Shown: piece after piece, positions 11,401 through 22,992 of the stretch
Layout of the letters: each line of letters starts with the position of its first letter
How positions within the stretch are numbered: position 1 is the stretch's first letter
Origin: Pegea sp. RAD2-039
Taxonomy: Eukaryota; Chordata; Thaliacea; Salpida; Salpidae
Direction of reading: 5' to 3'
DNA length: 64,000 nucleotides
Assembly (NCBI GenBank): GCA_034620365.1
Contig: JAQGEQ010000010.1
Location: forward strand, 1 to 64,000
The notes under the pieces: model-generated
The model's input: only the letters and a program-made list of their open reading frames with translations
What the model was told of the DNA's origin: nothing
Database searches by the model: none
Translations under genes and position numbers: made by a program

Positions 11401-14400
11401 TTTAAAAACATACTCAGACTTGATTAAAAACAAGAAGAAAGGCGATTATTTTGGTAAACTGCTAAAAGATTTATTTTCACTAATTAATTTCTGTGAAATG
11501 TTTTCGAGTTTAACCCACAAATTATTCTAAGACGAAAATTTAAATCAAGTAATTCAATACCAACAAGTATTTTGTTTAAAATATTGTTTTTTTTTTTAAT
11601 TAAAATAACTATGTCAAAAGATAGCAGGAACTAGTTTTACAGAAATGCCAAAAATCAATTATGTCTTTTTGCTCAAAAAAATTTAAAAAAACGTTTTAAA
11701 AATTTACCGATTTCTTCAAACTTTTTAAACATTAAAAAAAACACTAAGATTTGCAAGAAAATTTTATAATTTGCTGACAAAGCTTCAATAAAACTATGAT
11801 AACCTTAGGAGAGAGGAATGTATGAATACCAATTGCACATTGAACCAAACCAACCAGTGGAGAACTTCCATGCTAACATTTTCATCATTGAAGAAAACCC
11901 TATTGAGTTTGTTAATATTCCTGGTTTTAAGAGCAGACATTCTTACAAAGAAAAAACTAAACATCGAAGTTCTTCAACTCTTACCTTCAGGTTTACAGTT
12001 TAATTGCACTAATATAGTAATAGTTAGAGAATAGTTTTCCTAACATTCTTCTTAATACTGTTGTTCACTTTTACTTTCTAATGCATATCCTCAACCGATG
12101 CATTGTGTCACAGCTAGCCACTACTGCTATGTAATATTTTTTATCTTTTACCTTTCTTGCTTTGAAATGACTTTCCGTGAAGCGCTCTTTATTTTCTTCA
12201 CAGTATTTTTATGAAGTTGCAAGCATAAGTTACCTGGTTGGTGACTAGCAAGCAGGCTTTATCTTCAAAAGACAAACAGAACAACAAATAATAATAGAAT
12301 AAAATTTACAGCAAAGACAAAAGGAGGTGCCACGTGAAGTATTCTCCAAAACTTGACATCCAAACTGCTCATTCTCCATTGGGACTATCAGGAGTATATA
12401 CGGTTCAGTTTAATGTGGCTCGTAGTCAACCTTTTGGTGAAAGCCTAATAGCTGACGGGTGAGTTTTGGAATGAACAACAATTTTATAGAATGATTTAGA
12501 TACAAATTTCCAGATATTTTACACATTTCTTTTCTGCTCCTTTTATTCCTGAGCTTCCGAAAGTCGTCAACTTTGTGATCGATACTTCTAGTTCTATGTA
12601 TGGAACTAAGATTGATCAAGTGAAAGAAGCTCTTAAAACTAGCTTAGAGGATTTCAGCTCTGAGGTTTTCATCTTTGTTTAACTTTTAGTAGAAAAAACG
12701 TTTTGAAATTTAAGTGACTGAATGATGAACTATTTAAATTATTGAGACTTCTATCAATTTAGATAATTTTATTTCAAAACGTCTTGAAGACTTAATTTTG
12801 TTTTAATCGAAACCCAGAATTAAAAATGAGTTTATGCACAAAACAAAAAATTAAATCTTTATTTAAGTTTAAAAGTTGTATAAGGAAACAGATAATTTTG
12901 AAAACAAAGAAAGTACTTCACAATCAAATTGAATACTACTTTGATGTCTTTTCAGGATTATTTCAATGTTGTTTTTATGAATGATGCTGCTTCACCAGTA
13001 TTTTCTGAGATCAGAGCTGCTACGTCAGTTAACATTGATGAAGCTATCGAAGCAATTGCAAAAATAGAGGCTGAGGGAGGAACAAACATGGAAGATGCTT
13101 TTCAAATGGCTTTTGATCAGATTGAGTTTTACGTAAATAGAGGTACATTTGTTTTTCATGAAGATGAAAGTCAGATTATCCCTATTTAACGAATGATTAA
13201 TGTTTTGAATTTTAGAGACTGATATGAAAACTGCTAAAAGCTCAGATTTCAGTAAATATTCAAAGATGATTATATTTCTTACCGACGGAAAGTAAATAAT
13301 TTTTTGATTTTTAAAAGTATTTTCAAATTTTTAGAAAAGTTTTAAATCTTTTACAAAGTTTTAAAATGCTTTTAATCTAAAATATTGAAGCCAGTAGATC
13401 AGTTAGATACAAATTTGAATTGATAAATAATCAGCTATTTAGACAATAAATATTTGGAAAACCTGTAAGCTGAGATAGTTTTGATTTTGATAAATAGCTT
13501 ATGATAACATTTGGTGAATTGGATTCCTTTTAAAGGCCAACAGTTGGGATGACTGAACCTGAAAAACTTCTAAAAGATATTAGTAGCTTAAATATGGAAC
13601 GAGTAACTGTTCACACTCTCGGTTTTGGGACTTTACCGGATATGCAGTTCTTGGAAAAGTTAGCTTTGCAAAATGGTGGAATTTCTAAACGAGTTTTTGA
13701 AGACTTTGAGGCTGCATTACAGGTTGATTTAAGTTGAAAATTCATCAATAAAACTTAATTTTATGTACAAATATAATTAGAAAATATCTTAGTGAAGTTG
13801 TACTAATTTTTTTAATTCAAAAATGTTTATATATAAAAATATAAACCCAATAGAAAAGATTTTTCAACGTTAAAGCATATTGTGTAATTTTGCATGTTGG
13901 CATTCATGTCTGCTTTAATATATTTTAGCTAGTGTTGCAAAGAAAATATTAACTTAACTAAAATATTCATCAAAGTATTTTCTTTAAACTTTATTTGCTA
14001 ACTGCTGCAAAGCGGGTACAAAAATAAACTTCAAATGTTTTCAAACAGATAAAATACTTTTTCTCTGATGTCATGCGACCACTGTTGAGTGATGTCACTT
14101 TTGAATTTGATGATAAAAAGGTTGATGGGTTAACTAAAACAAAGTTCAACAATATTTATGCTGGAAAAGAAATTGTATTAGCAGGAAAGCTGATTGGGTC
14201 TTCAAAAGGCGACTATAGTCCAGTGAAAAGTCAAGTATGATGACAGAATTTAAAAGAGTTTTTTGATTGAACCTCAAAATGTTTGTTTTTTAGTTGGTTG
14301 GAAAAATGGGAAGTGAAAAATTGGTCATTGATTTCGAAATTGATCCGTTGTCATTGCCTCAACACCTCCCAGATAATCTCAAGGTTTAATGACTTTCAAA

Positions 14401-17400
14401 ATAGTAGTTGCTTTAATTTTGAAAAATAAGCTTAATCATTAACTCAATCTTTGCAAGTCTAACTAATTTTTTTCTTTCAATTAAAAGTGTTTACAAAATT
14501 GTTAAATAAAAAAATTAAAATATAAATAATATTTTTATAAATTTCTTGCAAAAATTGTTTTATTCTTTATTTGTTGAAAGTTAATCTCTTTCAAATGCTT
14601 CACTTGCATTTTCTTTTGTTCCATTCAATCTTTAGTGATTAGTTTAAACATGAAACTACTTTTTACTTTTTGATGTAAATCAATATAAAACAGCTGCTTC
14701 ACGAGCTGGTGACAAAACAACTTCAGCTTATTCATATATAAGAATTAAATGTTTCATCTAGAAAAATAATCATTTTCTACTTTCATCATCAGAAAGACAT
14801 TTCTTTTAATGAAAACTAAATCATTTAGTGACAAATCATTTTGAATTTTTTTACGACCAGCATCGACCTTTTCAGTTTGATAAAAACTTTCATGGAGATT
14901 GTTGTTCCATCAATTTTTACACCATACTTGACATGATAATAATCTCACAAATATAGACATTAAATACATTGAAATTGTGAAATTATTTTTATAAATTTCG
15001 CACTATTTTGTGAAATTATAAAATCAAAAACAAATTTTAAAGGTTTTTACTTCCTTGGTAGTTTTAAGTAAATATTAAGCCATAATTTTCATTTCTATTT
15101 TTCATTTGACGGATAATATTTTCACAGACACGTTTGTTCAATGAACAAATGTGGGCATATCTGCAAATCAAAGAGTTATTAGATCTGGAGCTATTGGCTG
15201 AAGATACAAAAGACAAAGAAGAGTTTAAAGAAGCAGCTCTCAACTTATCACTTGCGTTAGTTTTTTAGTAGCACATCATTTTATGGTTGAATAATTCACA
15301 AGATTTTCTGCAGCCATAACTTTGTGACTCCCTTGACATCTATGGTTGTTTTGCGAGATGAAGATCTTGAAGAAATAGAAGAAGAGTTGAATGAAGAAGA
15401 TTATGAAGAAGAATATGAAGAATATTATGAAGAGCTAGAAACGGATGAAATTAAAATAGAATTAGATAAAAAAGATCTTCTTGGAAAACTGTTGGGTGAT
15501 AGAATATCGGCTACTGTTAAACCTTACACTACTACATTTTCACGACTCGAAGAATCGGCTTGGTTTTATGGCGACCCACATTTTGTAATTCCTCTCACCA
15601 AAGATTTTAACCTTTGTTTTTCTTGGCATGGAAACTCGAATGAGGTTAGATTTTTAAATTTATCCTTTATCAACAAATTACAAAAACCGTATTAATTAGT
15701 TTGATTTAAAAAGAAATAAATTCATCATTAATTAAAAATATAAAAAAATATTTTGGGAAAATACAGATGTTACCTAGTATATGTTTTTATATTAGTTCAT
15801 AAAATCTAAGCATGATTTTTTGGTGATTTTTTTTAGCTCATAAAGCGAATGGTTTATAATATATTTTAATGAAAAAACTTATTAATGATTTAAAAGAAAA
15901 AACTTAAGTTTCTGACAATGCATTAGTATTTGCTCTCATGTTATCAAGTTTGAGTTTGAATTTGAAATTATTTCGGTGGAACCAGTAGCACTGTTATTTT
16001 TAGGTTCGAAACGTAATTTGATGAGAAATACTAAAGATAAAATTCCCACTTCCTCACTTTTTACTTTACTTTTGATGACGCCTCTGATTTTATTTTTAAT
16101 ACTCCGAAGAAAATCTGAAAATTCTAACAAAAAATTTTTAAATTTTAAAATAAATTAAATAGAAAGTTGGAATAAACATTTTCCCTCGGCGATCAACTTT
16201 TATAGCTAGAATTTATAGCTGGTTGCTATTATTGGTAGTAGAATTCTAATACATCATAATTTGCAGATCTACAACATATTTTACGATGAATCAAAAAGTA
16301 TTTCTATTAATGCTTTGATTACGACATCTCCAAAAATTAATTCTAACCTCACTCAGACATTTGTATCAGTTATTAGTTTTGTGCTACAGAAGAAAAATCT
16401 TGTTATAATTGTAAGTTTTATAATAATTAGAATTATTTATAAAATATGAAATTTTAAGTATTTTGTTATTTAGTAATAAAACGTTTTTTAATTTTAAGTA
16501 TGTAAATTTGGAAAATAGTTTCAACTTATATACTTTTTATTGATAATAAAGTTGTAAGGATTATATTAATGAAACATTAAACTAAAAAAGTATCATTATT
16601 TATATATTAACAACAGGTTTATCCTGAGAGAATAGTCTTAGAAAGATATGATGGTGGAACTATATATTCTTTCCCAGTCACTTATAAGTTTACTGAGAAT
16701 ATTGGAAATGGAGTCATTCTCAAAGTAACTCAGCCCTCATATTCAAACGCAAAGGTTCACGTCAAAGTTGATCATATTGATTTTCTTGTGAGTTTTGGTT
16801 CTTTTTTGTGAAAACTTTTTTAAATTGTAGCTTATATTCGGGGCTGATATCATAATAATTTAATTTTAAATCAAGTCTAAGAATACTTTAGGTTGCTAAA
16901 GATGAAGTTACAGCGATTAAATAGCTTTCCTAATACTTGTCATTAAAGTTTTTATCAGTTGTTGCAACGAAAATATGACAAAAATCAGGTTAAAAAAAAC
17001 GTATAAATGAATATTTATGAATAGTTGTTAACATAGAGTCTGATTATTGACAAAAGACATAATCGAGTTTGAAAATTACTCTTAGTCATTCATACAATAA
17101 ATCAACTGATAAGTTTAAACGGTTGGCTGCAGTATGTTGATCTGGGTTAAAAAGTCCTTATTACTCTTAATTACTTTAATTACACTTAAAAAAAGAGGTC
17201 TTACAGGTCAAAAAGATTAAAAAATCCAATTGAATTAAAAAAAATCATATGTCCTATGCAGGATTTTAAGTAAAACTATAATTAGTTATTGTATTAGTCT
17301 GATAGATAAATAGCTTTAAAAAGTTTAATCTTTTATTTATATTTTTAACTGAAACCCCAATAAAGTTGAGGGAATTAAAAAATGATTTATTAAGGCTCTT

Positions 17401-17893
17401 TTTAAGATTCAATTTAAAGATAAAGAGCAGCTAAAAGTTATCTTTTCATTTAAATTTTTGATTATTTTTTGAACTGTTTGAAAAATTAAAAGTTAAAAAA
17501 CTTGAATTTTAGGTAATCCTGAGACGAAATCTTAAATTGACAAAAGCACATCTCGATTTTTCAATCAACCAAGATTTGTCTAAATTAAATTCAAAACATT
17601 TGAAAGGGTTAATAGGGCAATTTGTAAACGCAAATACAGAGATAGAAGAGGAAGAAGAACAATCTCGAATCAGAATTAAGTAAGTCTACAAGCTCTTCGA
17701 TTATTTCTCTATTTCATCTTTTATTTTTAGCGGAAAAGAGGGGACTTTGCTGAAGCATACAACTCGTAATCCTAAAAAATCGATGAAAATGTTAATACCT
17801 TGCTGGGTATCTAATGACGATGCTAAGGATATAATACAGCTTAAACATCAGCAGTACTTAGTTGATACCTTACAAGCTTCACCAAAATACTAA
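4939..17893 (+). CDS. Copy A: VWA7-like / ITIH-like fusion protein, 28 exons
   Basis: The joined exons encode about 1602 aa with a continuous frame: each GT-AG junction keeps phase and the last exon ends in TAA at 17891-17893. Order: signal peptide (about 1-20), VWA7-like helical N-terminus (to 182), vWA domain 1 (about 200-395), beta-sandwich segments (about 400-728), VIT domain (about 728-890), vWA domain 2 (about 955-1145) and ITIH C-terminal domain (about 1235-1602). There is no C-terminal membrane segment, so the product should be secreted. The second half alone has the length and order of a vertebrate ITIH heavy chain. All metal-site motifs of both vWA domains are intact. The start is the first of two adjacent ATGs, chosen because it opens the signal peptide. 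Role in extracellular matrix or body-fluid complexes is inferred from the families. Segment entries give exon coordinates. Confidence 0.88.
5711..6904 (+). other. Copy A exons 2-6: vWA domain 1 (VWA7/hemicentin type)
   Basis: Exons 5711-5843, 6145-6275, 6324-6456, 6502-6654 and 6799-6904. The metal-site motif DDTGS lies at 5790-5804 (residues 209-213). It is followed by [10 protein letters not shown], the family signature [11 protein letters not shown], and the last strand with YVITD. The GGGDxPEM block is typical of VWA7 and hemicentin vWA domains and not of ITIH vWA domains. Introns 3 and 4 are only 48 and 45 bp. Confidence 0.88.
7000..10357 (+). other. Copy A exons 7-12: beta-sandwich linker region
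   Basis: Exons 7000-7123, 7802-7982, 8045-8306, 8366-8505, 9368-9530 and 10246-10357. Short alternating hydrophobic strands suggest two or three Ig-like or galectin-like beta sandwiches. A Cys pair (ECGKLR ... ETCKAKV) is kept in all copies. The stretch with [20 protein letters not shown] followed by [13 protein letters not shown] resembles CARDB-type Ig-like domains. The VWA7 family also has beta segments after its vWA domain. Domain naming here is tentative. Confidence 0.6.
10866..11990 (+). other. Copy A exons 13-15: VIT domain
   Basis: Exons 10866-11046, 11216-11350 and 11809-11990. [26 protein letters not shown], the N-glycosylation sequon [39 protein letters not shown] and [20 protein letters not shown] follow the VIT (vault protein / ITIH) pattern closely. 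Exon 15 could instead start three bases later at a second in-frame AG. Confidence 0.87.
12312..14234 (+). other. Copy A exons 16-21: ITIH-type vWA domain 2
   Basis: Exons 12312-12458, 12514-12664, 12956-13142, 13216-13291, 13536-13722 and 14049-14234. The lead-in [13 protein letters not shown] is the classic ITIH sequence before the vWA domain. The metal site is complete: DTSSS (12581-12595, residues 966-970), [10 protein letters not shown], and FLTDGK. The domain ends with a VHTLGFG strand and an amphipathic helix. A ligand-binding vWA fold is expected. Confidence 0.88.
14294..17893 (+). other. Copy A exons 22-28: ITIH C-terminal domain with GDPH motif
   Basis: Exons 14294-14383, 15128-15255, 15314-15644, 16267-16410, 16617-16787, 17513-17679 and 17731-17893. 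Signatures: [14 protein letters not shown] followed by [12 protein letters not shown], then a long Glu/Asp/Tyr run (about residues 1293-1323), then [11 protein letters not shown] with Asp1365-Pro1366 (15570-15581), LCFSWHG, and near the end HLDFSI...GLIGQF. In vertebrate ITIH proteins the chain is cut at this Asp-Pro bond. Whether that happens here is inference. Confidence 0.86.
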
Positions 17894-20800
17894 ATCAAAC
17901 TTTATGTAAATATCATTTTGATCTCTTACTGAACTATATATATATAAACCGTATCAACAAATATTTTACTAAAATGTTCTATTTATTCAACTCGTGGCTG
18001 AGAGTTACAAATTCATCATCTCTTTTAGCGAATAAAATATTACGAGCAAAGAGATAATTGGAAGGTCTTAAGTGTTACAATTTAAGATTACTACAGAAAG
18101 AATAGAAACACTGTAAAGGCATTAGTAAAACGTAAATCAAAAATTTTATATGACAAAGTAGAAGAAGAAAGTGAGGGAACTGGAAGTGTTACACATCCCT
18201 TGTTAAAGAAACTACTTAAATTTTTTTGACAAACTTTTAAAAGATGCGATAAACTTTGATGCAGTGATGGAATCGGGAATACAACTTCAAACCTTGGTTA
18301 CCCTCTTAAAAAAACTGTTATTAAAGTTAGAAGAGATTTGATTTTGAATGAAGAGTCTCTAAGGACGTATGTGAGATTGTGATCTTTAAGTATAAAATCA
18401 TTTTAAAAACTTTATACAACTTCAATAAATTTTTCACATACTAGATGATTTTTTAACTTTAAATCTTACAATAATGAAGTCTTAAGAATTTTTCAAACAC
18501 CTTTTAAAATACAATAAAAACTATTTATTTAATTTAATTTTTAAACTCGATAACTTATGATTTTACCAATCTAATTTAGTAACTATTCTTTTAGTTTATG
18601 TTTTTAACTGTAACTTATGTTTTTGAGTACTGTATAAATACATCTTTACTTAATTATTTAGTTTAGAAGTGGGTGGGTAAACTTGTCAAAAAATAAAACG
18701 TGAGTTTTGTGGTTAATCTCTACTATTATTGTATTAACAAATGTGGTACCGACAAAAACCGCTCGTATACAAACCTTTGACTTATTTAACCGTGTACGTT
18801 GAAGTTAATTACATTGCCTAAGCTCAGTAATTAAGTCATTAAAGACTGATCAATTCTAGCTACTCAGGTTAAAAAGAGCTAACAATTGTTCAAATTTGCG
18901 ATAAAATCAAACTGCTCCGTACGTTTTTTGATCATGATCTTATTACGTATTTTATTCAGTGATATAAAATTCTTTACATACATTACGTATAATTATAGTT
19001 AGATAAATCAAACTAAACTTATAAGATGTTTATAATCAGTAAAACAACTTGTAAAAAGCATGTCTCAGAACATTCAATAATAGTCTTATAAAAGCTTTTA
19101 GAATAAATATCTTAAACAATAATTTAGTTTTGTCTTATTGTAAAGATGATGACCCAGTTTTAGACTAACTAATAATAGCTAAACAATTATTTTAAATTAT
19201 TTCAGAAATAGTTCTAAGTGCATTATAAAGAAAAAACTTTACTGTATATGATTCATTGAATGCAATTTGGTAAAAGTAATTAAAAACAATTTTAAGTTTG
19301 TATCGAATTCATTAAAACATTTTTCTCACATTCATTTGAAAACTATAATCAAATTTTCTTAGTATTTTTAAGTGAAATATGCATAACAACTTAAACATAT
19401 TTTAATATGAACTTAGAAAATGCATTAAGTTTATTACATTTTCACCAAAAATTCATTTGTTTCAAGTTTCCAGGTTTACTTCTTGTAAACTATTATCTAA
19501 AATCTTATTTTTGTTTAAGAAAGCTTTAAAGAAAGTTATGTTTTACCAAATGTAGTTACTAGCTCTGATTCTAATCTTTTGAAATCGGTTTTGTGTCTGG
19601 TACTTATAAAAAAGTTTTAGTAATTGAACTTTAAATGTTAATAAAAATGATATTAAAAGTATACTTTAAAACATAAACTTTTCAAACTGTGTCTTCACAT
19701 AGAAAGATTGAAAGATTTGATTTTACTTGACAATAAACATGTGCAATAATGAACAAGATTTTTTGAAAAATGTTTCTTTCTAACCTTACTTTTCTTCAAG
19801 TCAAGGCTGAATAAAGTTGATTGCTATTTTTAAAGAAAGTTATTTGCGAACTTTCGTAATTTAGAAGTAATTGTAGTATCGTTTTTTTGAATATTTTTCT
19901 ACATTTTTAGCCAATTTAAACCTAAATTTAATTTCAATGATAAACAAAGATTCATTAAATTTGGTTTGATATTATGTAATCTACAATAATTTAATTTATG
20001 ATATTGTTGTTGTATGTTCAAAATTTTCGCTAAGATCTCATTAATATCAACAAATCATTTTATGTAAAAATGTTTTCATTTACTTTTACGAAAATTATAA
20101 ACAATATTTCAAAGTTTCTTATGTCTTGTAGTGAAGCAAAAAAATCTTTAGTAGAAGAATGACTAGCAGGAAGAAACGTTTTTTCTTCATCAGCTAGTAA
20201 AGTAAGCTATAAAAAACTCAGATTTAACATTTTTTTTATTTTTAAAGCTGAACTTTTTAGGAATTCCCCAAAAATGTCTTAGTGAAGTTTACAAAATGAA
20301 AGTTCTGGTTTGAACTCGTTGTAAGAGTTTCAGAATCGAGTCCTTAATCGTCTCTAAAGGATACTTAATTATCATCTTATTTTTACTGACATTTACTTAT
20401 TTCTGTCACTACAACTTTTTCATAGAAACCACTTGATTAAAATAAAGCAGATTGAAGTTTTTTAACCGGATTAAAAAACTGTCTTCAAAATTTTGTTCAG
20501 TAAACTTCCACGAGTTACATCGTCTTTAAACAAACTGTTTCTTGCCAAAATATTTAGTTTGTGAGAGTTTAAGATGGAAACAAAAGTGCCACTAGTCATA
20601 CTTGAAAGAGAAATAAAGTAGAAATGACTCGAACAAAAAACCAATGAGCATTTTTGTAGCTTCAATCTTTTGTGACTCTGTCATGTTAACATTGAAACGT
20701 TATTTAATATAAACATATCACAAAATCATTGAGAGATCGAGTCTTGTTCATTTAAACTAGCAACGAAAGAAGTTATTTTGACAATAAATTCATTTATATA

Positions 20801-22450
20801 GAAACTTTCTTAAAGTTTTGTAGTTGATTTATGCTTTATAAACGCAATGCCAGTTAATAAAAGTAATATAAAATCCAATTAAACTATTATGGTTTACTTA
20901 CTGTTTATTTTTTGGGAAATTTTGTCGGTGATATTTTACACTTAAAGTTGGAAATTTAATTTGACATAAAAACATTTAAAAAATGTTTATCACATGATAC
21001 AACATGAGACTTTTATAATGAAATGTATTTACTTAAATATTTGTTCTTCAAAAACATTACTTCGATCAGGAAGAAACTTTTTCAAAAAACTAAACCTGAT
21101 GTTAGTCATCAGTTTTAAAGTAATGCACAATGCTTACACTGACCAGCAAACATCGTGATGATTTCGTTTACCTTGAAGTCACCATTTACTTAGGAGTTTG
21201 CAGACTCTTAAAAGTTAGTTTAAATCAGTAATAGAGGTCGAATGAAAAGATTAGTGAATGTATAAAAGATCAGATGAAAAGACAGGCTAAAAAGTTAGAT
21301 GATGTTTATGAAAAACTCAAGATCAAAAAAGTATTATTGAAGTGAAATCTTTTTTGAATAAATTGTTTTTTTTTTTCAGAATTCAAACTTGAAAAAGTTT
21401 TGAATAATAAAAAAAATAAAATTCGAAAACACTGATTATCTTAGTAAACATTTTTCTAAATTTAAAAAGGAATTAATTACTTACTGCTACAAGAATGGAT
21501 AATTTTTTATTTAAATAATTAGTTTTACAGATAGTTAATCTGAAATCAATTACAGCAATTCTTTCTGCCTTGTTAAGTAATTTGTTGTTAAAATGATGGA
21601 CAAAAAAACTATTGACAAGTAAGGAGAAAGCTTCACGTTAATGCCAGTTGATTCGTCCATATACTGACTATTTCTTAAATTTGCCTTCAGGCAAATATGT
21701 GAAGAGAAAATATTTTGGTTATACAAATTGGAGAATCTGATATGTAGATTGTGCTTTGTTAAATCAGAAAGAATTTCGTTTTCTAATTTGTAAACACTAA
21801 AAGTAATATCTAGCTAAAATTTCAAAACATTGGGGAAGTTATATTTAGTATTTGGTGGTAGAAGTTATATTTATAAACTATTATAATTTTGTTTGAGTTG
21901 ATACAAGTCATCGAAACAGTTGAATCGTTGATAAGTTTTCTAATTACTTTTTTTTTCAACTCTGAATCAGCCTTTATTCAACAATTTTTGAGTGTTCATT
22001 TTTTCAGACATCAAATTCTTTTGATGAAATTTACGATAAAAAGACAACTTCAGTGTGTCGTTAGAACAAGTCCAAAAAGTAAAAAAAAAGGTTTTTGGCT
22101 TATAAGCTCGGATAAAATTTCTTCTTTATCCATCATTAGAAATCAGAGCTTGCTTAGTAAGACTTGTTTAAATTTTGTACTTTTTTGCAAAACTGTTTGT
22201 TGATTGCTGATTTAAGTTTTGTTTATGATAAAATGAAAGGTGTCATTTTAGAAACTACTTTTTATTTTAAATCTATTTTATGCTCTTATATATTAAGTAA
22301 ACCTATTAAAGAATTGATTAAGTGGATAAAAATATATTTTGTAATGCTTCTATGGCATTTAGTATCATCGAGTTTTGATTACTGTTCTTTAAATGACTAA
22401 AAATATTGATCTAACAGTTTTAGATATTTAGGTATCAACAATAAGATCAG
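17894..22450. other. Spacer between copies A and B
   Basis: About 4.5 kb without an intact gene. An AATAAA at 18031-18036 is a possible poly(A) signal for copy A, 138 bp after its stop. The stretch 18037-18380 has broken coding-like segments (separate entry). A 34-codon Lys/Glu-rich open stretch at 21241-21345 is bounded by stops and not recognised. The left part of 21880-22400 has two overlapping open frames of 78-104 codons with no recognisable domain just upstream of copy B. Confidence 0.45.
18037..18380 (+). pseudogene. Broken coding-like tract, family unknown
   Basis: Several short plus-strand frames read like protein, for example KILYDKVEEESEG...HPLLKKLLKF and, in another frame, GNTTSNLGYPLKKTVIKVRR ending at a TGA near 18380. 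They are split by stops and frame changes, have no obvious start, and I recognise no family. This may be the decayed end of a gene or mobile element, or chance. Confidence 0.2.
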
Positions 22451-22992
22451 ATGATTTTTAAAACACCTGCCTTCTGCTTTTGCTATTTACTTGTATTTTT
22501 TAACCTAGTATCAACTGAAAATCTAGTTCCTCTGTCAGGCGTAAACGGAAAAATTGATGAAGAAACCCAACGTTGTGTCTCATACAGTGATCTCATCACT
22601 GATGTCGTGATGACCTCAACAATGTCTTTGATTGCAGAAAACTCCTTTGCTTCTGTAGATCAGCTATCTAGCACAATTTTCTCTCCTACATCGTTCTTTG
22701 ATGTAGTTTACTTGAATCAAGCAAGCTCAATCGAATACAAGAAGATGTTGTTGACTCTGACATATGTGAATGTGGACAGCAAGCAACAAGTCGATTGTAA
22801 TCAACTTCGATCAAACTTGTACGGTTATGTGAACTCAGAAAGTTTTCGATTAGCTCGGTCTACGCTCGGCAAACTCTTACTGGTAACCGTCGACAACTTA
22901 GCGCAGAACTCAAGACTATGGAAGAACTATAGATGTCTGCCTTTGGACCAACTCACTGAAGCCGAGCTTGCTATAAGTGTTGAACTTTCAAA
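22451..22992 (+). other. Copy B exon 1: signal peptide and VWA7-like N-terminal module
   Basis: The signal peptide is followed by RCVSYSDLITDVVM, TSFFDVVYLNQASS and LARSTLGKLLLVTVDNLAQNSRLW, in register with copies A and C. Intron 1 (22993-23046) is only 54 bp, against 227 bp in A and 2024 bp in C. Confidence 0.6.

Noticed and set aside
11812..11990. Alternative acceptor for copy A exon 15, three bases downstream
   Set aside because: Also in frame and possible, but the first AG is preceded by a normal tract; only one residue differs, so the choice has little effect.
683..17893. Functional link between the protease and the neighbouring inter-alpha-trypsin-inhibitor-like genes
   Set aside because: ITIH heavy chains do not themselves inhibit proteases (the inhibitor is bikunin), so adjacency gives no support for an enzyme-inhibitor pair.
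21889..22400. Two overlapping open frames just upstream of copy B
   Set aside because: No recognisable domain, no splice context, and composition like the surrounding spacer.
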